Positions 1 through 7,946 of a DNA stretch of 40,970 nucleotides are shown here, piece after piece. Position numbers and translations under genes: made by a program. How positions within the stretch are numbered: the first letter of the stretch is position 1; every line of letters begins with the position of its first letter. The notes beneath the pieces were generated by a model. The model made no database searches, was not told where the DNA came from, and saw only the letters and a list, made by a program, of their open reading frames with translations. The stretch is from Bacillota bacterium (GTDB taxonomy: Bacteria > Bacillota > Clostridia > Lachnospirales > Lachnospiraceae), in assembly GCA_023391695.1 (NCBI GenBank), contig JAEWAK010000043.1:1-40970 (forward strand), read 5' to 3'.

Positions 1-2
1 GC

Positions 3-1340
3 ATCCTGAAAACCTCCAATGGATATGAACTCTGCTGGGGCATTGGCAGCTATGGTAACCATCAATATACCATCCAATATACCGTAGAGGGGTTGGTAAA
101 AGATTATGGCGACTTTGCAGGATTCTATCATCAGTTTATATCGGAGCTTTCAAGCGCTCCGGAATCAGCTTATATTAAAATCCGGATGGCGGATACACGT
201 CTGACGGCAAACAACGCCCGCATCTGGGCATATGGCTTTACAGGAGAAGTCGAGATCGGGAGCGACGGCAGCCTTAATGTTTTTTCTTCGGAAGCTTTGG
301 AAGGCGGAGACTATGTAAATGTGCTCTGCCGTTTTGACAGAAGCTTGTTCCCACTGGCCTCCGCGGCCGACATGTCTTTTGAAAAGTTGCAGGAATCCGC
401 AGAAAATAAAAACTCTGATACGGCTTTGTATATCATCCTTGCTATTTTAGGGGCAGTTATTGTCGTGACCGTCCTTTTAATCGCCTTCTTTTCTTCACGA
501 TATAAACTGGTAGACGGCACAGTCGTGCGGCTTCCCGGAAAGAAACAAATAGATACGAACTGGTCGGTTCCTTTTGGCGGCAGCATTCCCGCTGTATATT
601 CCGCCATGCTGCTGCTACGTAAGGGCTTTTCCTGTGAAAAGCTTATGGGCGCGTATCTTATCCGCTGGCAGGAGGCGGGTTATATCCGCATAGAAGAGCG
701 GGAAAATGAGCGAACTATAAAAAGGACGCAAGAAGAAGCCATCGTGTTTAGCCCGTCTAAAACACCGGACCCAGGGGTGGAGCGGTCGCTGTACGAAATC
801 TTAACCGACGACACTGACCGTGACGGCATTCTTTGGACCTCTGACATCGGAAAGCGGGCGGAAGTGCTTTATGAGAAGCTCACTGTATGGGCGGCAGAAT
901 TGAAAAGTGAAGGCGAAAAAGCATTAATCCGCTCAGGCGCGGCGGCAACGAATATAAAGGGCACTGTCCGGTTTACTGTATCGGGTTTTGAGCAGGCTGT
1001 CAAGCTGCTGGGGTTTCGTAAATACCTTATAGAAATGCGCAGGCAAAGTGAAGAAAGGTCTGTTTCGGGAGAACTTTGGGGAGATTATCTTGTGTTCGCT
1101 GCCTTGTTTAACATCGGAGAGCATGTCCTTGAAAGCATGAAAGCCCTTAACCCTGCATATTTTGATACCTTCGCAGGCATGTACGGCTGCAACGCCTACA
1201 ACATGATATACCTTGTGACCATGACGAATCACATTTCGAGCGCTGCGACGCCAACCAAAAACACGGACGGGATCGGCGGAGGCGCAAGTTCGTCCGGCGG
1301 AGGAGGTTTCTCCGGAGGAGGCGGAGGAGGCAGCCGGTAA
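3..1340 (+). CDS. DUF2207-type membrane protein, 5' end outside window
   Basis: The reading frame is already open at base 3 with no stop upstream, so the true start lies before the window; the first in-window start-like codon (TTG at 93) is internal. The upstream codons encode YELCWGIGSYGNHQYTI, the kind of beta-rich extracytoplasmic domain found in DUF2207 (YciQ-like) proteins. A single strong transmembrane segment lies at about residues 110-133 counted from base 93, followed by a cytoplasmic domain and a C-terminal segment resembling the second half of DUF2207 (WGDYLVFAALFNIGEH). The protein ends in a long Ser/Gly-rich tail (GGGGFSGGGGGGSR), also usual for this family. Its biochemical role is not established. 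It is G+C-richer than the gene-poor DNA that follows. Family assignment is from pattern recognition only. Confidence 0.8.
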   Translation: MLKTSNGYELCWGIGSYGNHQYTIQYTVEGLVKDYGDFAGFYHQFISELSSAPESAYIKIRMADTRLTANNARIWAYGFTGEVEIGSDGSLNVFSSEALEGGDYVNVLCRFDRSLFPLASAADMSFEKLQESAENKNSDTALYIILAILGAVIVVTVLLIAFFSSRYKLVDGTVVRLPGKKQIDTNWSVPFGGSIPAVYSAMLLLRKGFSCEKLMGAYLIRWQEAGYIRIEERENERTIKRTQEEAIVFSPSKTPDPGVERSLYEILTDDTDRDGILWTSDIGKRAEVLYEKLTVWAAELKSEGEKALIRSGAAATNIKGTVRFTVSGFEQAVKLLGFRKYLIEMRRQSEERSVSGELWGDYLVFAALFNIGEHVLESMKALNPAYFDTFAGMYGCNAYNMIYLVTMTNHISSAATPTKNTDGIGGGASSSGGGGFSGGGGGGSR

Positions 1341-1403
1341 TGGGGCAGCTTTTATTTTTTCATGGGGTTAGTTTAAAAAGATTTTAAGGAGAGTAAAATT
1401 TAT

Positions 1404-1526
1404 ATGTATTATATTCATGAGATAGACAATTTAAAATTAACTATTTTTTTTGATTTTATATTAAGTAAATGTAAAAAAATATCATTTAAAAGATTTTATC
1501 AAAGAGGTAGTACATACTCAACATAA
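1404..1526 (+). CDS. Possible small basic peptide, 40 aa
   Basis: An ATG at 1404 is preceded by AAGGAGAG ending about 8 bases upstream, a good ribosome binding site, and opens a 40-codon frame ending in TAA. The peptide starts MYYIHEIDNLKL and is Lys/Phe-rich with one Cys. No family is recognised. It sits in an A+T-rich gap of about 300 bases between the DUF2207 gene and the Arr-like gene. It could be a genuine small ORF, a leader peptide or a decayed gene start; only the binding site supports it. Confidence 0.3.
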   Translation: MYYIHEIDNLKLTIFFDFILSKCKKISFKRFYQRGSTYST

Positions 1527-1636
1527 AGAACGCTGTAGTGAGAATAATACGAAGTTTTTTGAGACGGCGACATTGATGTCAAGGGTGGAGAAATAAACGA
1601 AGAGTGAAGAATACAATAATTAAGAGGTGAAATAAG

Positions 1637-2386
1637 ATGAAAATTCAATTTGATCCCAATAACAATATTATTAAACTATGTATGATGGGTATTGGCATGG
1701 AAGATAGTAGCAGACCAGAAGATGCAGGCATGCTGTTTTTTAAAGCATGGAGTGAAGCTAAAAATGACTTTGAAAGATTTATTTCAGCTTATTATGTAGC
1801 TCGACATCAAAAAAACAGTTCAGATAAATTAAAATGGTTGGAAACGTCATTGCAGTTTGCGTTAAAACTAAATGATGACAGCGTTAAGAGTACTTTCACA
1901 TCGCTATATTTAGATATTGCCAAATGCTATGAGGAGCTATGCGATCTTGACAAGGCAAAAATGAATTATGATATATCTGATTCGTACAATGTTTCGCCCT
2001 CTGATAAAGGTCCGTTTTATCATGGGACAAAAGCAGATTTACAGGTCGGTGATCTACTGACAGCAGGGGGGGATTCGAATTATAAACCTGAACTCAAAAT
2101 GAATCACATTTATTTCACAGCCCTTGTTAATGGTGCAGGGCTTGCAGCTTCATTAGCAAAAGGAAATGGAAGAGAACGAGTTTATATTGTAGAACCAACA
2201 GGGGAATTTGAAAATGACCCAAATGTTACAGACAAGAAATTCCCAGGCAATTTGACACGTTCATATCGCTCACGAGAACCATTAAAAATTGTTGGCGAAG
2301 AAACAGAGTGGCAGAAACAGACGCCTGAAGAATTACGCCAATGGCGTGAAAAGTTGGCTAATAACAAAGGAGATATTATTAATTAG
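1637..2386 (+). CDS. arr: Rifampin ADP-ribosyltransferase (Arr) with N-terminal helical domain
   Basis: The C-terminal half (about residues 125-249) matches Arr enzymes, which inactivate rifamycins by transferring ADP-ribose from NAD+ to the ansa-chain hydroxyl. Visible signatures are FYHGTKADL, NHIYFTA, YIVEPTGEFENDPN and TDKKFPGNLTRSYRS. The catalytic triad expected for Arr appears as His129, Tyr159 and Asp194. Classical Arr proteins are about 140 residues; this one carries an extra N-terminal region of about 120 residues, rich in helix and resembling a TPR-like fold (AYYVARHQKNSSDKLKWLE). I have an impression that similar long forms occur in other Firmicutes and Bacteroidetes, sometimes misannotated, but cannot verify this here. 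The start is supported by AAGAGGTGAAATAAG before ATG. No operon partner is evident; YgiD follows 58 bases later with its own binding site. Activity on rifampin is inferred from family, not shown. Confidence 0.88.
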   Translation: MKIQFDPNNNIIKLCMMGIGMEDSSRPEDAGMLFFKAWSEAKNDFERFISAYYVARHQKNSSDKLKWLETSLQFALKLNDDSVKSTFTSLYLDIAKCYEELCDLDKAKMNYDISDSYNVSPSDKGPFYHGTKADLQVGDLLTAGGDSNYKPELKMNHIYFTALVNGAGLAASLAKGNGRERVYIVEPTGEFENDPNVTDKKFPGNLTRSYRSREPLKIVGEETEWQKQTPEELRQWREKLANNKGDIIN

Positions 2387-2444
2387 GGATATATCAATTT
2401 GGATACTTCGATCGAAGAATATAAAATGAAAAGGAGTTGACAAT

Positions 2445-3215
2445 ATGTCTAAAATGCCCATGATGTTTGTAGGCCATGGTTCGCCTATGAACGCAGTAGA
2501 AAATAACCGCTATACGAGGAACTGGAGAGAAATGGCGAAGAAAATACCTAAGCCTGAGTCAATAGTATCAATCTCAGCTCATTGGTATACGAAAGGTACA
2601 AAGATTATGAATGAGGAAAATCCAAAAACCATACACGATATGTACGGTTTTCCTAAAGAGTTATATGAGATTCTGTATAATGCTCCCGGCAATCCGAAAC
2701 TTGCGGGGAATGCTAAAAATTTAATCAGCAAACAAAGTGTATTTGATAATTCCTGGGGCATTGACCACGGTACCTGGTCTGTTCTGGTCCATATGTACCC
2801 GGAAAGGGATATCCCTGTTTTGCAGATTAGTATAGATGCCTCCGCGCCGCCAGAGGTTCATTATCAGATCGGCAAGGAGTTAAAATCCTTAAGGCATCAA
2901 GGCGCTCTTTTGTTTGGTTCCGGAAATATTGTTCACAACCTGCGAATGGTTGATTGGGGAATAAAGGACAAAGGTTTTGACTGGGCGTATAAGTTTGATG
3001 ATTTTATTAAAGAAAATATTGAAAATAGCAATCATGAGAATGTCATTAATTATCAAAGCCTGGGAGAAACAGCAAAATTAGCCGTACCTACGCCGGATCA
3101 TTTTAACCCAATTTTATACATACTTGGCGCCGTCGATAAAGAAGATAAGATATCCATATATAACAACAGTTGCATGATGGGTTCCTTGTCTATGACAAGC
3201 TATTTATTTATATAG
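2445..3215 (+). CDS. ygiD: YgiD-type extradiol ring-cleavage dioxygenase family protein
   Basis: This belongs to the class III extradiol dioxygenase-like family of plant DODA and E. coli YgiD (zinc-dependent 4,5-DOPA dioxygenase). The start is clear: AAAAGGAGTTGACAAT precedes the ATG. Candidate zinc ligands are His11 (VGHGSP), His46 (SAHWY), His164 (NIVHNL) and His219 (TPDHFNP); His108 in DHGTW is the conserved second-sphere acid/base candidate. Length (256 aa) is normal for the family. Expected to be cytoplasmic, opening the ring of a catechol-type substrate, although the physiological substrate in bacteria is generally unknown. It seems to be transcribed alone, with a terminator-like hairpin about 125 bases downstream. 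Confidence 0.9.
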   Translation: MSKMPMMFVGHGSPMNAVENNRYTRNWREMAKKIPKPESIVSISAHWYTKGTKIMNEENPKTIHDMYGFPKELYEILYNAPGNPKLAGNAKNLISKQSVFDNSWGIDHGTWSVLVHMYPERDIPVLQISIDASAPPEVHYQIGKELKSLRHQGALLFGSGNIVHNLRMVDWGIKDKGFDWAYKFDDFIKENIENSNHENVINYQSLGETAKLAVPTPDHFNPILYILGAVDKEDKISIYNNSCMMGSLSMTSYLFI

Positions 3216-3341
3216 ATGCTTCAATTCAAAGTAAATAAGGAATGAATGAAAACAAGGTTTTTGTTATTATGGTAGACCGTTCAGAAGAAAATGAAAAAGT
3301 AATAGTTATTGCCGATCGGGTATAGGATCTTTTTATAATAT

Positions 3342-3386
3342 GGCTCATCTTCAAGAAAAAAGCTGGAATTATGAGCCTCTGTTTTT
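3342..3386 (+). terminator. Terminator-like hairpin after ygiD
   Basis: GGCTCAT at 3342-3348 pairs with ATGAGCC at 3371-3377 and is followed by TCTGTTTTT. The stem is short and the loop long (22 bases), so this is a moderate rho-independent terminator candidate for the ygiD transcript. A 27-codon frame (ATG at 3242, after AAGGAATGA) lies between the gene and the hairpin; it may be a gene relic. Confidence 0.45.
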
Positions 3387-3403
3387 GATGTGCTGATTTA
3401 TAA

Positions 3404-3445
3404 ACGGAAACGATAAACTTGGTTAAGTAAGTTCATCGTTTTCGT
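3404..3445. repeat. 17-bp inverted repeat with short loop
   Basis: Bases 3404-3420 and 3429-3445 form a 17-bp near-perfect inverted repeat (two mismatches that could pair as G-U in RNA) around an 8-base loop. It lies between the convergent ygiD and siderophore-importer genes. There is no T-run on either side, so it may be a weak bidirectional terminator or an RNA-stabilising hairpin. The remaining bases from 3446 to 3616 hold nothing else I recognise. Confidence 0.5.
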
Positions 3446-3616
3446 AATACTAGGAATCCTTTAAAGTCAAAGATTCTGGCAGTTCTCCAAGATATGAAGT
3501 TTATATTCCTGGTTAGAATGTCTAAATTTAATATAAAGAATGATTTATTATAAAGAATGAATATAGCATTTCTTTAAGCATTATTGTAGCTAACTGTCTA
3601 ATAACCTATCTCTCTT

Positions 3617-4420
3617 TTACAGGTCACAAAAATGCCTTCCTATTGGTATAACATAGGGAGACTTTGATACCGTATCTGAAATAATACGTGATTTCATGCC
3701 AAAGACATCCATAATCAACTTTTCGGTAACAATATCACCAGGTGCTCCCTGCGCTATCAGTTTTCCATTCTTCATTGCATATAAATAATCTGCATAGCGT
3801 GCCGCAAGATTAATATCGTGCAATACCATTACGATTGTGGTTTGTTTGCGTTGATTTAAATCGGCCATTAAATCAAGAATTTCGATCTGATAATTGATAT
3901 CCAGAAAGGTTGTCGGTTCGTCAAGGAATAAAATATCGGTTTGCTGTGCCAATGCGGTAGCAATCCATGCTCTTTGTCTTTGTCCGCCTGACAGTTCATT
4001 CATTCCACGGTTCGCAAGTTCAATAATATCCATGATTTCCATTGCTTCTGTCACTGCTTCTAAGTCCTGTTTCGACTGTCCCTGTAGGAACTTCTGATGC
4101 GGGTATCTTCCGCGTGCCACCAGGTCACTTACCGTAACCCCCTCCGGGACAACCGGATCCTGAGGTAATAAGCCGCAAATCCTGGCAAGCTGCTTGGGAT
4201 GCATTGACCTTATTGGTTCTCCATCCAGCGTTACCAGTCCTGACTTTGGTGTAATAATTCTGGTCATAGCCTTCAGTAAGGTAGACTTGCCACAGGCATT
4301 AGCACCTATAATAACACTGATTTTACCGTTTGGTATTTCAAGGCTCACATCGTGTATTACCGTTTTTTCATCATAACCTACAACCAGATTGTCTACTTTT
4401 AAAATATGTTCAGATTTCAT
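3617..4420 (-). CDS. Iron-siderophore ABC transporter ATP-binding protein
   Basis: A 267-residue ABC ATPase of the FepC/FecE/FhuC type that powers uptake of ferric siderophores, heme or cobalamin through a FecCD permease pair. Walker A is GANACGKST at residues 39-47 (the Asn-Ala-Cys wording is typical of this subfamily), the signature is LSGGQRQRAW, Walker B is DILFLDEPT, and the switch His is in VMVLHDINLAARYAD. It is the last gene of a four-gene minus-strand operon; its ATG overlaps the stop of the preceding permease by one base (TAATG), indicating translational coupling. No convincing terminator was found after it. The cargo cannot be told from the ATPase; the neighbouring binding lipoprotein and operator point to iron. 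Confidence 0.93.
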   Translation of the reverse strand: MKSEHILKVDNLVVGYDEKTVIHDVSLEIPNGKISVIIGANACGKSTLLKAMTRIITPKSGLVTLDGEPIRSMHPKQLARICGLLPQDPVVPEGVTVSDLVARGRYPHQKFLQGQSKQDLEAVTEAMEIMDIIELANRGMNELSGGQRQRAWIATALAQQTDILFLDEPTTFLDINYQIEILDLMADLNQRKQTTIVMVLHDINLAARYADYLYAMKNGKLIAQGAPGDIVTEKLIMDVFGMKSRIISDTVSKSPYVIPIGRHFCDL

Positions 4421-5457
4421 TAAAATTCTCCATGTCGATTCATTCGTATTAGCAAATAGATTAAATAAGGAGCGCCCAGCAATCCTGTAATTACGCCTAC
4501 CGGGAATCGAATTGCAAATGCCTGCTGCCCGATAATATCTGCTGCCAGAACTAAAACGACTCCAAATAACCCTGCCATAACAGGCGAGGAGTTACCATAT
4601 CCCGTAATACGCTTTGCAATTGGTCCGGACAGAAAGGATACAAACGCAATCGGTCCGGTGGTTGCAGTTGCCACAGCGACAAGAATTACAGATGTAATCA
4701 GCAGAATTCCTCTTGCCTGGTTCGTATTCACCCCCATAGTGGTTGCCGATTCCTCTCCAAGCTCCAATATCTTTAAGGATTTTGCATAAAATAAAATGAA
4801 TGGCACGCATATCACCATAACCGCCAATAATAAATAAGTTGTTGACATTTGTGCCCCATTCAAACTACCGCTCATCCATCGTAATGCACCTGCAATATCA
4901 TTCTCATTTCCGATAAGAAGGAAATAACTGATTGCCGAATTCATTAAGGCTTGAAATCCGATTCCTACTAATATCAGACGCCCCGTAGAGTATTTTTTAA
5001 ATTTGGATAAGAGATAAATCAAAATTGCTGTTATCGCTGCTGCCAGAATAGAGCCTCCAAAAACAATGCTTCCTCCGGCATGAAGAATTAATATGCAAAA
5101 TACGGCACCGGCACTGGAAGCCGATGTAATTCCAAGGATATTTGGATTAGCCAGAGGATTCTTAAGCATAGTCTGAAAAACGCTTCCTGCTAACCCAAAG
5201 GAAAACCCGGTTGCTATTCCGGCAATCATCCTTGGCAATCTTAAGGTGAGAATGGTAAAAGTTGCATTCCCCATATCTTTTCCAGCAAGAACCTGCACTA
5301 CGGTTACCAATGAATAAAAAGTATTACCAACAGTCATCATAAGTCCGCAGAGAATAATCGCCAGCAGTAAGAGACTAACTTCTACAATCCAATATCTTTT
5401 TTTTCTTTTTTTCTGCCCCTTTTCAATAAAAGCAATATTTTCTATATGATTTGTCAT
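4420..5457 (-). CDS. FecCD-family iron transport permease (second)
   Basis: The start chosen is the ATG at 5457 (MTNHIENIAFIEKGQ), preceded by GAGGGCGAAGCT and overlapping the previous stop as ATGA; the frame extends further upstream, but that part only shadows the previous permease. The 345-residue product is an inner-membrane FecCD/BtuC-type permease with about nine to ten transmembrane helices. Recognisable stretches are LRLPRMIAGIATGFSFGLAG, NPLANPNILGITSASSAGA and the ATPase-coupling region around GEESATTMGVN. The C-terminal GPIAFVSFLSGPIAKRITG and FPVGVITGLLGAPYLIYLL are typical of the family. It should form a heterodimer with the product of the gene before it. Confidence 0.92.
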   Translation of the reverse strand: MTNHIENIAFIEKGQKKRKKRYWIVEVSLLLLAIILCGLMMTVGNTFYSLVTVVQVLAGKDMGNATFTILTLRLPRMIAGIATGFSFGLAGSVFQTMLKNPLANPNILGITSASSAGAVFCILILHAGGSIVFGGSILAAAITAILIYLLSKFKKYSTGRLILVGIGFQALMNSAISYFLLIGNENDIAGALRWMSGSLNGAQMSTTYLLLAVMVICVPFILFYAKSLKILELGEESATTMGVNTNQARGILLITSVILVAVATATTGPIAFVSFLSGPIAKRITGYGNSSPVMAGLFGVVLVLAADIIGQQAFAIRFPVGVITGLLGAPYLIYLLIRMNRHGEF

Positions 5458-6500
5458 AGCTTCGCCCTCATTGCTGTATAAATTAATATCGGGGCACCTA
5501 CAAATGCTGTCACCACTCCGACCTCCAATTCTCCCGGATAACTTAACAGGCGGCCAATCACATCTGAAATTGTCAGAATCACCGCACCTGTCAGCGCTGA
5601 CAAAGGAATTGTGTAACGTAGATCTGCACCAACAAACAGGCGAATCAGGTGTGGTGCCAGAAGGCCAATAAATCCTATTGGACCGGCAAGTGCCGTAGCA
5701 CTTCCACACAAAATAACACCTGTCAGTGCAGCACAGATACGCACAATCCCGGTACGCACACCTAAACTTGTGGCTGTCTCATCCCCCAGAGCCATAGCAT
5801 TTAAAGCCGGTGCCAGGGCGATTGCCATAGCAATTCCAATTAGCATAAACGGTGCCAGCAAAGATACATAGCTCCAGGTTCCTGCGCCAATACTTCCCAC
5901 CTGCCAAAAACGATATTCATCCATCACATAAGAGCGTGGAATCATAACAGTACTTATAATACAGGACAGGGCCGCACTCGTTGCTGCGCCTGCCAGAACA
6001 AGCTTCATGGGTGTGGCTCCGCCTTTTCCCATAGAGCCAATTCCATAAACCAATACAGATGTAAGGGTGGAACCAATCAACGCAAGTATAATATATTCAC
6101 TCGGAGCCGATATATTAAGAAAAGCAATCCCGCATACTACAAAAACGGAAGCCCCTGTATTCACACCTAAAATCGAAGGATCAGCAATCGGATTTCTTGT
6201 GACGGCCTGCATAAGTATACCGGATACCCCCAGTCCTGCGCCACAGAGTAAGCCGAAAAATGTCCTTGGAATTCTTTTTCTTATCACATTGACCCCATAT
6301 TCTGAAATCTGGGGATGAAATAGTGCATCTGTTATTTCCTTTACCGTAACCTGTCTGGATCCAAAAGCAATGGACATTACAACAGTTATAAGCAACAAAA
6401 CCATAATGACAAATAAGGTTATTAAAAAATGTTTAGGTAGAAACAGTGCCTGCTTCCCGCAACTGTTTCTACCATTTTTTCTATTATTTTGAGTTTTCAT
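5454..6500 (-). CDS. FecCD-family iron transport permease (first)
   Basis: A 348-residue FecCD/BtuC-type permease. A basic N-terminus (KTQNNRKNGRN) precedes the first transmembrane helix (about residues 27-47), and family motifs follow: RIPRTFFGLLCGAGLGVSG, NPIADPSILGVNTGAS, the cytoplasmic coupling stretch LGDETATSLGVRTG, GPIGFIGLLAPHLIR and the C-terminal ELEVGVVTAFVGAPIL. The start codon overlaps the stop of the binding-protein gene by one base (TAATG), so the two are translationally coupled; its own stop overlaps the next permease by four bases (ATGA). Together with that permease it forms the transmembrane channel of the siderophore importer. Confidence 0.93.
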   Translation of the reverse strand: MKTQNNRKNGRNSCGKQALFLPKHFLITLFVIMVLLLITVVMSIAFGSRQVTVKEITDALFHPQISEYGVNVIRKRIPRTFFGLLCGAGLGVSGILMQAVTRNPIADPSILGVNTGASVFVVCGIAFLNISAPSEYIILALIGSTLTSVLVYGIGSMGKGGATPMKLVLAGAATSAALSCIISTVMIPRSYVMDEYRFWQVGSIGAGTWSYVSLLAPFMLIGIAMAIALAPALNAMALGDETATSLGVRTGIVRICAALTGVILCGSATALAGPIGFIGLLAPHLIRLFVGADLRYTIPLSALTGAVILTISDVIGRLLSYPGELEVGVVTAFVGAPILIYTAMRAKL

Positions 6501-7594
6501 TACTTTTGAATATTTCCAATTCCTTCTGCAAGTTTCTCCACATACTCATCAATTGTATAATCAAAAGCAAGTGGTGTAATAGTAAGTGCTGCTGATAATG
6601 CAGTGCCGCTTTCAATACTGATGATCGCATTGTTCTTCAAAGCAGGAATTTCTCCAAGTACCTCATCTGCTGCCGCAGCCGCATAGGCTGATTCGGAGCT
6701 ATAACCAATAAGAAAGTCCGCATCATACAGTAAATCTGCATTTTCTGCACTAAGATCAAGTGAATAGCTTCCGTCCTTAATGTACTGGCTTACACTTTTC
6801 GGATATGTGAAACCAAATTCGTAAAGGAACTGACAACGGGTATCCTCAGGTGAATATGCATGAAGACTGGAAAGGTCCGTTTCATTAAAGGAAATCCATA
6901 CAAATTTCTTCCCTTCAAATTCAGGGTGTTCTGCTATCTTCTCTGCAATTGTATCCTGCATGCCTGAAATTAAAGCTTTGCCCTTTTCTTCCAGCCCAAG
7001 TGCCTTTGCAGTAACGCTTATCCATTCTTCTGTACTGATGGTCCATGCTGTTTTCGGATATGCTACTACTGGTGCAATTTTACTCAATAAATCATATTCT
7101 TCCTGCGTCATTCCTGAATAAGGTGCAAGGATAATATCCGGATTGCTGTCAGAAACTGCTTCATAATCAATGCCATCGGTGTCCTGGAATACATTTGGTT
7201 CTGTTACGCCAAGCTCTTTTAACTTTTCCTGCGTCCAAGGCAGTATTCCGCTTTCATCCTGAACACCATAATTTGCTGCTGAAAATCCAACAGGTACCAC
7301 GCCAAGAGCCAGTACAACATCCTGATTACCAAATGCTACTGTAGCAACTCTTTCTGGCTGCTTCTCAATCACTGTTTCTCCAAATGCGTGTTCAATGGTT
7401 ACCGGATATGTAGCAGCTGTGCTCTCGTCTGTTTCTGCTTCTGTTTTTGTTTTTTCTTCTGTTACAGCTGTTTCTGTCTCTGGTGCACCAGTTACGCTTG
7501 CATTCCCTTCCTGCGTTGTTTTTGTATTTCCGCATCCGGTTAAAGCAACCATCATTGCCAGAACTGTTACGATACTAATTATTTTATTTCTCAT
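6500..7594 (-). CDS. Iron-siderophore ABC transporter substrate-binding lipoprotein
   Basis: First gene of the importer operon. The N-terminus is a lipoprotein signal with lipobox ALTGC and modified Cys21, followed by a Thr/Glu-rich linker to about residue 62, so the protein should be anchored outside the cytoplasmic membrane. The rest is a helical-backbone (FepB/FhuD-like) periplasmic-binding fold, with signatures VTIEHAFGETVIEKQPERVA, LALGVVPVGFSA and NPDIILAPYSGMTQEEYD. Length 364 aa is normal. The ribosome binding site GGAGGAGCC is immediately upstream. Regulation: a near-consensus promoter with a DtxR/IdeR-like palindrome lies about 200 bases upstream, so iron repression is likely. The ligand (hydroxamate, catecholate or other) cannot be assigned. 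Confidence 0.93.
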   Translation of the reverse strand: MRNKIISIVTVLAMMVALTGCGNTKTTQEGNASVTGAPETETAVTEEKTKTEAETDESTAATYPVTIEHAFGETVIEKQPERVATVAFGNQDVVLALGVVPVGFSAANYGVQDESGILPWTQEKLKELGVTEPNVFQDTDGIDYEAVSDSNPDIILAPYSGMTQEEYDLLSKIAPVVAYPKTAWTISTEEWISVTAKALGLEEKGKALISGMQDTIAEKIAEHPEFEGKKFVWISFNETDLSSLHAYSPEDTRCQFLYEFGFTYPKSVSQYIKDGSYSLDLSAENADLLYDADFLIGYSSESAYAAAAADEVLGEIPALKNNAIISIESGTALSAALTITPLAFDYTIDEYVEKLAEGIGNIQK

Positions 7595-7631
7595 GGCTCC
7601 TCCTAATAATATCTCTTTATTTTACTTCTTA

Positions 7632-7786
7632 GGACGTGTCTGAAAACTCATTGTACCGTTCTGTACGCCCCACTTTGCGGTATTCTGCGTTGCGATTTTG
7701 GAGACGTAGCACCGCCCCCAAAACTGCTCCTTGCCTCCCACAAAGTGGAACGCTCAGCCCGGCACAAGCAGTTTTCAGACACGCCC
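7632..7786. mobile_element. MITE-like palindromic element, 155 bp
   Basis: The ends are 17-bp inverted repeats with one mismatch (GGACGTGTCTGAAAACT at 7632-7648; AGTTTTCAGACACGCCC at 7770-7786). Similarity continues inward: both arms carry a version of CCACTTTG(C/T)GG about 35 bases in, so the whole element is an imperfect palindrome of about 50-base arms around a central part with its own smaller TTTTGG/CCAAAA stem. It encodes nothing. No clear target-site duplication was identified. It lies between the importer promoter and the lipoprotein gene, so it is transcribed as part of the leader. No transposase with matching ends is in the window. A 13-base match to its end (GCAGTTTTCAGAC) recurs near 11867. 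Confidence 0.7.
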
Positions 7787-7788
7787 TG

Positions 7789-7804
7789 GTTAGTCTAAAC
7801 TAAC
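7789..7804. promoter_or_regulatory. DtxR/IdeR-like operator at the importer promoter
   Basis: GTTAGTCTAAACTAAC is a perfect palindrome (6-base arms, 4-base centre). With its flanks it matches 14 of 19 positions of the DtxR/IdeR box as I recall it (TTAGGTTAGGCTAACCTAA), including the core TTAG-N-CTAA. On the minus strand it begins 7 bases after the -10 element, over the expected transcription start, a good place for a repressor. The divergent LacI-family protein is an alternative ligand. Confidence 0.6.
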
Positions 7805-7811
7805 TGAGCCA

Positions 7812-7840
7812 ATTATACTTATCCTTGTTTATCTTGTCAA
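7812..7840 (-). promoter_or_regulatory. Sigma-A-type promoter of the siderophore importer operon
   Basis: On the minus strand TTGACA (7840-7835) and TATAAT (7817-7812) are separated by exactly 17 bases, a perfect vegetative consensus. Transcription would start near 7805, run through the palindromic operator and the MITE-like element, and reach the lipoprotein start at 7594, giving a leader of about 210 bases. Confidence 0.8.
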
Positions 7841-7878
7841 TATATTTTTATTAATTAAAATATTTTTAGTTGATGGGA

Positions 7879-7907
7879 TTGAATTTTCCATGAATTTTTG
7901 TTATACT
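7879..7907 (+). promoter_or_regulatory. Promoter of the LacI-family gene
   Basis: TTGAAT (7879-7884) and TATACT (7902-7907) are spaced by 17 bases and lie 39 bases upstream of the ATG at 7947. Only about 40 bases separate this promoter from the divergent importer promoter, so a regulator bound here could affect both. Confidence 0.6.
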
Positions 7908-7946
7908 TCTTTCACTATAAATAAACATCTACAGAGGAGAAGTAAT

